Assembly (NCBI GenBank): GCA_023427355.1
Contig: JAEZBK010000235.1
Location: forward strand, 1 to 5,565
DNA length: 5,565 nt
Direction: 5' to 3'
Source of the DNA: Pseudomonadota bacterium
GTDB taxonomy: Bacteria; Pseudomonadota; Alphaproteobacteria; Micropepsales; Micropepsaceae
Part shown: piece after piece, positions 1 to 5,565 of the stretch
How the letters are laid out: the number at the start of each line of letters is the position of its first letter
Position numbering within the stretch: position 1 is the stretch's first letter
Position numbers and translations under genes: made by a program
Notes under the pieces: model-generated
What the model saw: only the letters and a program-made list of their open reading frames with translations
The model's database searches: none
What the model was told of the DNA's origin: nothing

Positions 1-879
1 CTCGGCGAGGCGGTCGGTGGCCACGTGGGTATAGATCTGGGTGGTGGCGATGTCGGCATGGCCCAGCAGCGTCTGCACGCTGCGCAGGTCCGCCCCGCCC
101 TCGACCAGATGCGTGGCGAAGGCATGGCGCAGCACATGCGGGCTGAGTTTTTCCGGATCTAGATTGGCCTTCAGCGCCAGCGCCTTCAGCATCTGATGGA
201 ACCTGCGGCGTGTCAGATACCCCTCGGCGCTGCGCGAGCAGAACAGATAGCGTTCGGCCTTTTTCGCTTTTTCGCCCTTCGGCAGAAACGCGGCGCGCAC
301 ATCCAGATAGGCGGTCAGCGCCGTGCGCGCCGCATCCGACAAGGGCGAGAAGCGCTCCTTGTTGCCCTTGCCCACAACGCGGATGAAGCCGTCACGCGCC
401 CGCGCCGCGGCCAGCGGCAGCCCCGCCAGTTCGGTCACACGCAAGCCCCCGCCATAGAGCATCTCCACGATCAGGCTGAGGCGCAGGTCATCTGGCGCAT
501 CACCCGCCGCGGCGGCCAGCAGCCGGTCGATCTCCTCCAGGGTCAGCACCTTGGGCAGCGGGCGCTGCGGCCTGGGCGCGGCCAGGGTCAGGGTGGGATC
601 ATCCGGACGGATGCCTTCGGCATAGAGAAAGCCGAAGAACTGGCGCAGCGCCGACAGCTTGCGCGCCTGGGTGGAGGGCGCCGCCGTGGCAGACAGCGCC
701 GCCAGGAAAGCCTGCACATCGGCGCGGCTGGCGGTGGCCGGATCGGCATGGCCCGCGAACTCCGCCAGGTCGCGGCTATACGCTGCCAGCGTATTGGCGC
801 CTGAACCGCGCTCGGCGCTCATCATGTCGAGAAAAGCCTCGACCAGGTTGGCGGATTTCGACACGCGGCGCGGACTCAT
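1..879 (-). CDS. xerD: Site-specific tyrosine recombinase XerD (3' end cut by window edge)
   Basis: Tyrosine recombinase that, with XerC, cuts and rejoins DNA at the chromosomal dif site to resolve chromosome dimers at division. The 293 residues visible run without a stop to the left edge. The N-terminal SAM-like, core-binding domain is about residues 8-95 (FLDMMSAERG, then NTLAAYSRDL) and the catalytic domain follows from about 110. All six active-site residues are present: R147 (GGLRVTEL), K171 (VVGKGNKER), H248 and R251 (SPHVLRHAFATHL), H274 (LLGHADI) and the nucleophile Y283 (QIYTHV). Their spacing closely follows E. coli XerD (R148, K172, H244, R247, H270, Y279), and by that comparison only about 10-15 C-terminal residues are missing. 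The ATG at 877-879 puts the N-terminus level with E. coli XerD; no Shine-Dalgarno is visible before it. A Lys-rich stretch (residues 201-207) lies between catalytic-domain elements. XerD is preferred over XerC because of the neighbouring aroK-aroB and the XerD-like HVLRHAFATHL motif; XerC remains a small possibility. Confidence 0.93.
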   Translation of the reverse strand, partial: MSPRRVSKSANLVEAFLDMMSAERGSGANTLAAYSRDLAEFAGHADPATASRADVQAFLAALSATAAPSTQARKLSALRQFFGFLYAEGIRPDDPTLTLAAPRPQRPLPKVLTLEEIDRLLAAAAGDAPDDLRLSLIVEMLYGGGLRVTELAGLPLAAARARDGFIRVVGKGNKERFSPLSDAARTALTAYLDVRAAFLPKGEKAKKAERYLFCSRSAEGYLTRRRFHQMLKALALKANLDPEKLSPHVLRHAFATHLVEGGADLRSVQTLLGHADIATTQIYTHVATDRLAE

Positions 880-924
880 CGGGACAATCTATCCGATCAA
901 TCCGCTTTCCTGTATGGGACGTGC

Positions 925-1467
925 ATGACTTTGAACCGCACCGTGGCGCTGGTGGGCATGATGGGGGCTGGAAAGACCTCTGTCGGCAAGCGGCTGGCCG
1001 CACGGCTGGGCGTGCCTTTCAGGGATGCCGACCATGAGATCGAGGAAGCCGCCGGACTCACCGTGGCCGAAATTTTCGCCCGGCATGGCGAACCGGAATT
1101 CCGTGCCGGGGAACGGCGCGTGATCGCGCGGCTGCTGGGGGAGGCGCCGCATGTGCTGGCGACCGGCGGCGGCGCCTATATGGACGCGGCCACGCGCACC
1201 GCGATGAAGGAACATGCCTTCACCATCTGGCTGAAGGCCCCGGTGGAGCTGCTGCTGTCGCGCACCGCCAAGCGCGCCACCCGCCCGCTGCTCAACAATG
1301 CCGACCCCAAAGGCACGCTGGAAAAGCTGCTGGCCATCCGCGAGCCGGTCTATGCCGAGGCGGACCATGTGCTGGAAAGCGTGGACGGCCCGCATGAAAA
1401 GGCGGTCGAAGAAGTGGTCTCGCTCTTGAAAGAGCGGGGCCTGATGGCGCAAGAGACGGCCCCATGA
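925..1467 (+). CDS. aroK: Shikimate kinase
   Basis: Cytosolic enzyme that phosphorylates the 3-hydroxyl of shikimate with ATP, on the route to chorismate and aromatic amino acids. The protein has 180 residues, a normal length for the family. The Walker A P-loop is GMMGAGKTS at 11-19. The DAD pair (D34, D36) and R60 (in EFR) fit the shikimate-binding site, as do the GGG at 81-83 and R139 (in REPVY). R120 in RPLL is the lid arginine. The start ATG lies 8 codons before the P-loop strand, as usual; a weak GGGA at 917-919 and following bases could serve as ribosome binding site. The gene is divergent from xerD across only 45 bases and overlaps aroB by four bases, so the two are probably translated together. 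An aroK/aroL distinction cannot be made here, but linkage to aroB supports aroK. Confidence 0.96.
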   Translation: MTLNRTVALVGMMGAGKTSVGKRLAARLGVPFRDADHEIEEAAGLTVAEIFARHGEPEFRAGERRVIARLLGEAPHVLATGGGAYMDAATRTAMKEHAFTIWLKAPVELLLSRTAKRATRPLLNNADPKGTLEKLLAIREPVYAEADHVLESVDGPHEKAVEEVVSLLKERGLMAQETAP

Positions 1468-2558
1468 ACCAGATCATCCCCGTGGCCCTGGGCGCCCGCG
1501 CCTATGAGATCCATGCCGGGCCGGGCCTGCTGCAGCAGGCCGGAACGCTGCTGGCGCCGGGCGCGCGCGGTGTGCTGCCCATCGTTACCGATGCCAACGT
1601 CGCGGCGCTGCACCTGAAGACGCTGCAGGACAGCCTGGCGGCGGCGGGGCTGAAATCACAGGCGATCATCCTGACGCCGGGCGAAGCGACCAAGAGCTTC
1701 GCCGGGCTGGAACGGGTCTGCGGCGAATTGCTGGACATGGGAATTGACCGCAAGGGCCTGGTGATCGCGCTGGGCGGCGGCGTCATCGGCGACCTGACCG
1801 GTTTTGCGGCGGGCGTGCTGAAGCGCGGCGTTTCCTTTGCGCAGGTGCCGACCACGCTTCTGGCGCAGGTCGATTCCTCGGTGGGCGGCAAAACCGCAAT
1901 CAATGCGAAGCAGGGCAAGAACCTGGTCGGGCTGTTTCACCAGCCGCGCATCGTCATCGCCGACACCGGACTTCTGTCCACCCTGCCCCGGCGCGAATTG
2001 CTGGCCGGGTATGCCGAGGTGGCCAAGTATGGCGCACTGGGCGATGCCGATTTCTTCGACTGGCTGGAGGCCAGCGCGACCGCTGCCCTGGGCGGCGATG
2101 TGGAAGCGTTGACCCATGCCGTGGCCCAGTCCTGCCGCATGAAGGCCGCCATCGTGGCGCGCGACGAACGCGAGACGGGCGAGCGCGCGCTGCTCAACCT
2201 GGGGCACACCTTCGGCCATGCGCTGGAAGCCGCTACCGGCTTTTCCGACCGGCTGCTGCATGGCGAGGGCGTGGCAATCGGCATGGCGCTGGCGTTCCGC
2301 CTGTCGCACCGGCTGGGGCTGTGCCCCGGCCAGGACGCGGACCGTTTCATCCGCCACCTGAAGGCCGTGGGGTTGCCCGCCGCCATCAGCGACATTCCCG
2401 GCCCCCGCGCCAGCGTGGACGAACTGATGGGCCATATGGCCCACGACAAGAAAGTGGCGGACGGCAAGCTGACCTTCATCCTGGTCCGGGGCATTGGGCG
2501 CGCCTTCATCACCAGCGACGTTCCGGCGGAAGCAGTGCGGGATATTCTCGCGGACTGA
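1464..2558 (+). CDS. aroB: 3-dehydroquinate synthase
   Basis: NAD- and divalent-metal-dependent enzyme that converts DAHP to 3-dehydroquinate, the second step of the shikimate pathway, in the cytosol. It has 364 residues, which is full length. Family motifs run in order: PGEATKSF (72-79), GGGVIGDLTGFAA (104-116), VPTTLLAQVDSSVGGKTAIN (128-147), YAEVAKYG (183-190), LLNLGHTFGHALE (243-255), LLHGEGVAIGM (264-274) and HDKKV (327-331). The metal ligands by family comparison are E185, H248 and H266. The ATG start overlaps the aroK stop (ATGA, 1464-1467). AAGAGA at 1451-1456 inside aroK lies 7 bases upstream and is a partial ribosome binding site, so coupling to aroK translation is likely. No damage or odd composition is seen. 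Confidence 0.97.
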   Translation: MNQIIPVALGARAYEIHAGPGLLQQAGTLLAPGARGVLPIVTDANVAALHLKTLQDSLAAAGLKSQAIILTPGEATKSFAGLERVCGELLDMGIDRKGLVIALGGGVIGDLTGFAAGVLKRGVSFAQVPTTLLAQVDSSVGGKTAINAKQGKNLVGLFHQPRIVIADTGLLSTLPRRELLAGYAEVAKYGALGDADFFDWLEASATAALGGDVEALTHAVAQSCRMKAAIVARDERETGERALLNLGHTFGHALEAATGFSDRLLHGEGVAIGMALAFRLSHRLGLCPGQDADRFIRHLKAVGLPAAISDIPGPRASVDELMGHMAHDKKVADGKLTFILVRGIGRAFITSDVPAEAVRDILAD

Positions 2559-2584
2559 AAGCAGGGTATTCTGCGTCCGCCATC

Positions 2585-2592
2585 GAGGTGGA
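2585..2592 (+). promoter_or_regulatory. Ribosome binding site of the CNNM/CorC gene
   Basis: GAGGTGGA just before the ATG at 2595 is the clearest Shine-Dalgarno in the window; counted from the GAGGT core it has a 5-base spacer. It lies in the 36-base gap after aroB, in which I see no terminator-like hairpin with a T-run. This supports the start at 2595 and suggests independent initiation on the shared aroK-aroB transcript. Confidence 0.7.
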
Positions 2593-2594
2593 CC

Positions 2595-3884
2595 ATGCCC
2601 CTGCTGACCGCTGCCCTGCCCGTCATCCTGCTGCTGGCGGTTTCCGCCGTCTTCTCGGCGGCCGAAACCGCGCTGACCGCCGTGTCGCGCGGACGCATGC
2701 ACCAGCTTGAGGAAGACGGCAACGCCGCCGCACGCCGCATCGGGCGGCTGCTGTCCGATCGCGAGCGCGTGCTGGCCGCGGTGCTGCTGGGCAGCACGCT
2801 GGTCAATGTCCTGGCGGTATCGCTGACCACGGCGCTGCTGGATCGGCACCTGGACACAATGCCCGCCATCCTGGTCACCACGGTGCTGATGACGGCCGTG
2901 ATGCTGGTCTTCGTGCAGGTGTTGCCCAAGACGCTGGCCCTGGCCCGCAGCGACGCCATGGCGCGGGCCCTGGCGCTGCCGCTGCGGGGCGCCGTCAAGC
3001 GGCAGGCCCCCGTCACCGGGGCGATGCAGTGGGGCGCATGGGGCCTGCTGTCGCTGCTGGGCGTGCGCCGGGAGGCGCCGGAGGAAGCCGCGGACGCCGC
3101 GCATGACGACATACGCGGCGCGGTGGCGCTGCATGCGCAGGAAGGTCATGTCGAGCGCGAGCATCGCGACATGATCGGCGGCATCCTGGACCTGCGCGAA
3201 CTGACATTGGCCGATGTGATGATCCATCGCCGCCAGATGATCGCGCTCGACATGGATCGGCCCGCCGCGCAGATCGTGGCGGAAGTGATCGAGAGCGAAC
3301 ACACCCGCATCCCCTTCTGGCGCGGCGAGCCCGACAACATCATCGGCATCCTCAACGCCAAGCATCTGGCCCAGGCGGTGGTGGAGCATCGCGGCAACCT
3401 GGATGCGCTGGACATCGAACGGCTGCTGACCGCGCCCTGGTTCGTGCCGGAAACCACCACGCTGGAAGAACAGCTCGAAGCCTTTCGCGAACGGCGCAGC
3501 CGTATCGCCATGGTGGTGGACGAATATGGCTCGCTGCAGGGCCTGGCGACGGTGGAGGACATCCTGGCCGAGATTTTCGGCAAGATGCCCGACGAGCATG
3601 ACGATATCCGTCCCGATGTGCGCCCGCGTCCCGACGGCTCCTTCCTGGTGGACGGCACGGTTCCGGTGCGCGATCTGAACCGTGAACATGACTGGGAATT
3701 GCCCGATGACGGGGCCACCACCATCGCGGGGCTGGTGATCCAGGAATCCGGCACCATTCCCGATCCAGGCCAGAAATTCGCCTTTTTCGGGTTCAAGTTC
3801 GAAATCATGCGGCGTCAGCGCAACCAGATCACGGCGCTGAAGGTCACGCCGCCGCCGCGTGAGCCCGAACCGGCTAGCGACTAG
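2595..3884 (+). CDS. CNNM/CorC-HlyC family membrane protein with paired CBS domains
   Basis: Inner-membrane protein of the CNNM/CorC (DUF21-CBS-CorC_HlyC) family. Members are linked to Mg2+ or Co2+ transport or resistance, and older annotations call them hemolysins. It has 429 residues. The N-terminal DUF21 domain (about 1-155) begins with a hydrophobic helix (4-24) running into SAAETALTAVSRGRM (21-35), a family signature. Further hydrophobic segments lie near 59-82 and 90-113, the last followed by VLPKTLA (109-115), also typical, and a fourth re-entrant or amphipathic stretch is near 124-155. The CBS pair spans about 205-330: first VMIHRRQMIALD (208-219) with IIGILNAKHL, then MVVDEYGSLQGLATVEDIL (306-324). 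The CorC_HlyC C-terminal domain (about 348-417) has the usual DGSFLVDGTVPVRDLN and FAFFGFKFEI. It is probably third in the aroK-aroB transcript, 36 bases after aroB. The actual substrate cannot be read from the sequence; the hemolysin label is not supported here. Confidence 0.92.
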   Translation: MPLLTAALPVILLLAVSAVFSAAETALTAVSRGRMHQLEEDGNAAARRIGRLLSDRERVLAAVLLGSTLVNVLAVSLTTALLDRHLDTMPAILVTTVLMTAVMLVFVQVLPKTLALARSDAMARALALPLRGAVKRQAPVTGAMQWGAWGLLSLLGVRREAPEEAADAAHDDIRGAVALHAQEGHVEREHRDMIGGILDLRELTLADVMIHRRQMIALDMDRPAAQIVAEVIESEHTRIPFWRGEPDNIIGILNAKHLAQAVVEHRGNLDALDIERLLTAPWFVPETTTLEEQLEAFRERRSRIAMVVDEYGSLQGLATVEDILAEIFGKMPDEHDDIRPDVRPRPDGSFLVDGTVPVRDLNREHDWELPDDGATTIAGLVIQESGTIPDPGQKFAFFGFKFEIMRRQRNQITALKVTPPPREPEPASD

Positions 3885-3885
3885 C
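3873..3885. other. Small palindrome carrying both stop codons of convergent genes
   Basis: GCTAG-CGA-CTAGC is a perfect 5-base inverted repeat with a 3-base loop. The CTAG of the right arm holds the TAG stop of the CNNM/CorC gene (3882-3884), and the left arm holds, on the other strand, the TAG stop of the bolA-like gene (3874-3876). The two coding regions overlap here by 11 bases. The stem is too short and lacks a T-run, so I do not call it a terminator; it may simply be chance. Confidence 0.35.
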
Positions 3886-4161
3886 TTCGTCCGGCGTCTG
3901 CAGCTTCAGCGACAGGGCATGGACCGGATGGCGCAGTTCCTCCGCCAGCACGGCATGGACGCGGCGCTGGCGTTCGACGCGCGAGACGCCTTCAAAAGCG
4001 GCCGAGACGATATGGACATGGAAATGGGTCTCGCCCGCGCCGCCATCTTCGCGCTGCGCCCCCGCATGGCCGGCATGGCGGTGGCTTTCATCGGTGACGG
4101 TCAGCGTGACGGGCGCGAAGGCCCCGGCCAGTTTTTGCTGCATGGAGTCGGCGACGCGCAT
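3874..4161 (-). CDS. BolA family protein
   Basis: BolA-fold proteins partner monothiol glutaredoxins and take part in [2Fe-2S] cluster trafficking or iron sensing; the original E. coli BolA also affects cell shape and transcription. From the chosen ATG there are 95 residues. It aligns with E. coli BolA from the first residue: MRVADSMQQKLAGAFAPV beside MIRERIEEKLRAAFQPV, then VTDESHRH (22-29), ETHFHVHIVS (44-53), the helix RVERQRRVHAVLAEEL (61-76) and the VHAL segment with the invariant C-terminal His81. The loop at 27-50 is His-rich (H27, H29, H32, H46, H48, H50) and longer than in E. coli. Starts upstream in the same frame (ATG at 4182, GTG at 4230) would add 7 or 23 residues, including a basic KDKKTK segment unlike the family; none of the three has a clear ribosome binding site, so the start rests on alignment. 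It converges on the CNNM/CorC gene and diverges from the J-domain gene. Confidence 0.9.
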   Translation of the reverse strand: MRVADSMQQKLAGAFAPVTLTVTDESHRHAGHAGAQREDGGAGETHFHVHIVSAAFEGVSRVERQRRVHAVLAEELRHPVHALSLKLQTPDEASR

Positions 4162-4210
4162 CCGGCAGCGTTTCGGGCGCATCCAGGCCAAAGTCAAGCA
4201 CTTCGTTTTC

Positions 4211-4245
4211 TTGTCTTTTACCGCCGCCACCCCATAATTGTTCGA
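4211..4245 (+). promoter_or_regulatory. Candidate sigma-70-type promoter giving a leaderless J-domain mRNA
   Basis: TTGTCT at 4211-4216 (4 of 6 to TTGACA) is followed, after 16 bases, by CATAAT at 4233-4238 (5 of 6 to TATAAT). A start 6-7 bases after the -10 box would fall at 4244-4245, on the A of the ATG of the J-domain gene. No Shine-Dalgarno precedes that ATG. The boxes sit in an unusually A/T-rich patch for this window, between two divergent genes. The assignment is by eye. Confidence 0.45.
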
Positions 4246-4871
4246 TGGTTGACACCGGTTCCCCCCGCGCCCGCTTCAAGATCGACATGCGGATCAAGCC
4301 CGACAAGGGCAAGGTCGCGCCCAAGCCCGAAGAGCGCCTGTGCGAAGCCCCCGGCTGTGTGGGGCGCGGCAATTGCCGCGTGGCCAAGTCGCCCCGGAAT
4401 CTGAACGAGCATTTCTGGTATTGCGCCGCCCATGCCCGCGTCCACAATGAGAATTGGGACTACTTCAAGGACATGGATGACGATGAAATCCAGAAGTTCC
4501 GCGAAGACGCCCTGACCGGCCATCGCCCCACCTGGCAACTGGGCAAGCGCGCCGCCAAGGCCCGCACCGGCGCCGCGCGCCACCAGGACCCGCTTCACGT
4601 CAATGACAGCCATGCGCTGTTCGAGGAGGATGCGGCTGGAAATCCCACCGGACCGCGCCGTCCCGAGCGGCACCTGACGCGGTTGCAGACCATGGCGTTC
4701 GACACGATGCAGCTCGCCCACAACGCCACCTTGAACGAGATCAAGGCGCGGTATAAGGAACTTGTGAAACGGTTCCACCCTGACGCGAATGGCGGCGACC
4801 GGGGCGCCGAGGAGCGTCTGAAGCAGGTCATCAAGGCCTATGGCGTGTTGCGCCAATCGGGCCTGGCCTGA
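4245..4871 (+). CDS. C-terminal J-domain protein with N-terminal Cys/His motif
   Basis: The protein has 208 residues and a J domain only at the C-terminus (about 148-208): DTMQLAHNATLNEIKARYKELVKRFHPDANGGD with the diagnostic HPD at 178-180, then a third helix to AYGVLRQSGL. It lacks the Gly/Phe, zinc-finger and substrate-binding regions of DnaJ, so it is a class III (DnaJ-like) co-chaperone that would stimulate an Hsp70 through HPD. The N-terminal half holds CEAPGC (33-38) and WYCAAH (58-63), a C-x4-C...C-x2-H arrangement that might bind zinc, with C44 close by. DYFKDMDDDEIQKF and LTGHRPTW (90-97) resemble homologues I recall next to cobS in other alphaproteobacteria. No signal peptide or membrane segment is seen, so it is probably cytosolic. 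An alternative ATG at 4287 would drop 14 residues and keep all motifs. The client and process are unknown; location before cobS hints at, but does not prove, a link to cobaltochelatase. Confidence 0.88.
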   Translation: MVDTGSPRARFKIDMRIKPDKGKVAPKPEERLCEAPGCVGRGNCRVAKSPRNLNEHFWYCAAHARVHNENWDYFKDMDDDEIQKFREDALTGHRPTWQLGKRAAKARTGAARHQDPLHVNDSHALFEEDAAGNPTGPRRPERHLTRLQTMAFDTMQLAHNATLNEIKARYKELVKRFHPDANGGDRGAEERLKQVIKAYGVLRQSGLA

Positions 4872-4907
4872 CACCCGCGTCATCCCCCGCGTCCCTTCCT
4901 CCCGTCC

Positions 4908-4912
4908 GAGAA
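4908..4912 (+). promoter_or_regulatory. Weak ribosome binding site that decides the cobS start
   Basis: GAGAA at 4908-4912 lies 5 bases before the ATG at 4918, but overlaps the other in-frame ATG at 4912. The spacing favours 4918 as the start of cobS. The 46-base gap before it is pyrimidine-rich and shows no clear promoter or terminator. Confidence 0.45.
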
Positions 4913-4917
4913 TGAAC

Positions 4918-5565
4918 ATGAGCACACCCCAGAGCCTCGATCCGGCCATGCGTCCGGACATCACCGTGGACGCCGCCGAGGTCTTCGGCATCAAGACCAA
5001 GATGAAGGTGCCCGCCTTCAAGGTGCGCGGCGAGCATGTGCCGGAGATCGACCCGGCCTATCGCTTCGACCGGGAAACCACGCTGGCGATCCTGGCGGGC
5101 TTTGCGCACAACCGCCGCGTCATGGTCCAGGGCTATCACGGCACCGGCAAGTCCACCCATATCGAACAGGTTGCGGCGCGGCTGAATTGGCCCTGCATCC
5201 GCATCAATCTGGACAGCCATGTCAGCCGCATCGACCTGATCGGCAAGGACGCCATCGTGCTGAAGGATGGCAAGCAGATCACCGAATTCCGCGAAGGCCT
5301 GTTGCCCTGGGCGCTGCAGCACCCGGTGGCGCTGGTGTTCGACGAGTATGACGCCGGCCGCCCCGACGTGATGTTCGTGATCCAGCGCGTGCTGGAAGCG
5401 TCCGGCCGCCTGACCCTGCTGGACCAGAACAAGGTGATCCAGCCGCATCCGGCCTTCCGCCTCTTCGCCACCACCAACACGATCGGCCTGGGCGACACGA
5501 CGGGCCTGTATCACGGCACCCAGCAGATCAACCAGGGTCAGATGGACCGCTGGAACATCGTCGCC
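4918..5565 (+). CDS. cobS: Cobaltochelatase subunit CobS (3' end cut by window edge)
   Basis: AAA+ ATPase subunit of the CobNST complex, which inserts cobalt into hydrogenobyrinate a,c-diamide in the aerobic cobalamin pathway; CobS and CobT form the ATP-driven chaperone-like part. The first 216 residues are visible, roughly two thirds of the usual length of about 330. After the CobS N-terminal segment (VFGI, MKVPAF, EHVPEIDPAYRFD) come Walker A GYHGTGKST (72-80), the conserved INLDSHVSRIDLIGKD (96-111), Walker B ALVFDE (138-143) with YDAGRPDVMFVIQRVLE, the sensor-1 TTN (185-187), GLGDTTGLYHGTQQINQGQMDRW (190-212) and probable arginine finger R211. These match CobS rather than generic MoxR or BchI ATPases. 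An in-frame ATG at 4912 would add two residues. Translation stays open to the right edge; a cobT gene would be expected downstream. The gene is 46 bases after the J-domain gene and may share its transcript. Confidence 0.95.
   Translation, partial: MSTPQSLDPAMRPDITVDAAEVFGIKTKMKVPAFKVRGEHVPEIDPAYRFDRETTLAILAGFAHNRRVMVQGYHGTGKSTHIEQVAARLNWPCIRINLDSHVSRIDLIGKDAIVLKDGKQITEFREGLLPWALQHPVALVFDEYDAGRPDVMFVIQRVLEASGRLTLLDQNKVIQPHPAFRLFATTNTIGLGDTTGLYHGTQQINQGQMDRWNIVA

Noticed and set aside
196..804. A 202-codon open frame on the plus strand
   Set aside because: It is antisense to xerD, whose catalytic residues are all intact; the product is low-complexity Arg/Gly/Gln-rich and has no recognisable domain.
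1..879. Integrase of a mobile element instead of XerD
   Set aside because: The protein aligns with housekeeping XerD along its length, with no excisionase, att repeat or tRNA gene nearby, and it sits beside aroK-aroB in a conserved setting.
2559..2594. Possible terminator or separate promoter between aroB and the CNNM/CorC gene
   Set aside because: The 36-base gap has no stable inverted repeat with a T-run and no pair of promoter boxes I would defend; read-through is the simpler view.
1656..3689. A 677-codon open frame on the minus strand
   Set aside because: It lies wholly antisense to aroB and the CNNM/CorC gene, both with complete family motifs. The translation is rich in His, Gln, Arg and Gly without motifs, as expected from the complementary frame of GC-rich coding DNA.
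4249..4254. Perfect TTGACA -35 hexamer just after the J-domain start codon
   Set aside because: No -10-like sequence appears 16-19 bases downstream; the region is C-rich (for example CGCTTC at the 17-base spacing).
3859..4404. A 181-codon open frame on the plus strand across the bolA-like gene
   Set aside because: It covers the complement of the bolA-like gene and the start of the J-domain gene in another frame; both of those have clear family motifs and this has none.
4874..4893. Direct repeat of CCCGCGTC (4874-4881 and 4886-4893) before cobS
   Set aside because: Only eight bases, in a pyrimidine-rich GC-rich gap, with no third copy; chance is sufficient. It might be an operator, but nothing else supports that.
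4218..5514. Two long minus-strand open frames (4218-5021 and 4831-5514)
   Set aside because: They are antisense to the J-domain gene and cobS and have no motifs; GC-rich coding regions commonly leave such frames open.

Overview
The window looks like chromosomal, housekeeping DNA from a GC-rich alphaproteobacterium. The grounds are the protein sequences and the gene order: xerD divergent from aroK-aroB-CNNM/CorC, then a convergent bolA-like gene, a J-domain gene and cobS. I recall this order from Rhizobiales-type and related alphaproteobacterial chromosomes. CobS belongs to the aerobic (CobNST) cobalamin route, which also fits. I cannot assign a genus from sequence alone.

Layout. Positions 1-879 (minus strand) carry nearly all of xerD; its last dozen or so codons lie off the left edge. 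A 45-base gap separates it from a plus-strand run: aroK (925-1467), aroB (1464-2558, overlapping aroK by ATGA) and a membrane CNNM/CorC-type protein with two CBS domains (2595-3884). The 3' end of that gene overlaps the 3' end of a minus-strand bolA-family gene (3874-4161, convergent). A divergent gap of about 80 bases follows, then a plus-strand gene for a C-terminal J-domain protein with a Cys/His N-terminal region (4245-4871). The last gene is cobS (from 4918), which runs off the right edge. No stretch over 300 bases lacks a gene. I saw no tRNA, rRNA, CRISPR array, insertion sequence or prophage gene.

How the genes relate. AroK and AroB are two shikimate-pathway enzymes and are almost certainly co-translated; the CNNM/CorC gene is probably the third gene of that transcript, with its own good ribosome binding site. 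XerD resolves chromosome dimers with XerC. The BolA-like protein probably works with a monothiol glutaredoxin in iron-sulfur or iron handling. CobS is the AAA+ subunit of cobaltochelatase, and a cobT gene is expected just beyond the right edge. The J-domain protein is of unknown function.

The window is mostly ordinary. The points that merit a second look are a promoter that seems to place the transcription start on the start codon of the J-domain gene (leaderless mRNA), a conserved-looking Cys/His cluster in that protein, the His-rich loop of the BolA-like protein, and a small palindrome that supplies the stop codons of two convergent genes. I found no convincing new system.
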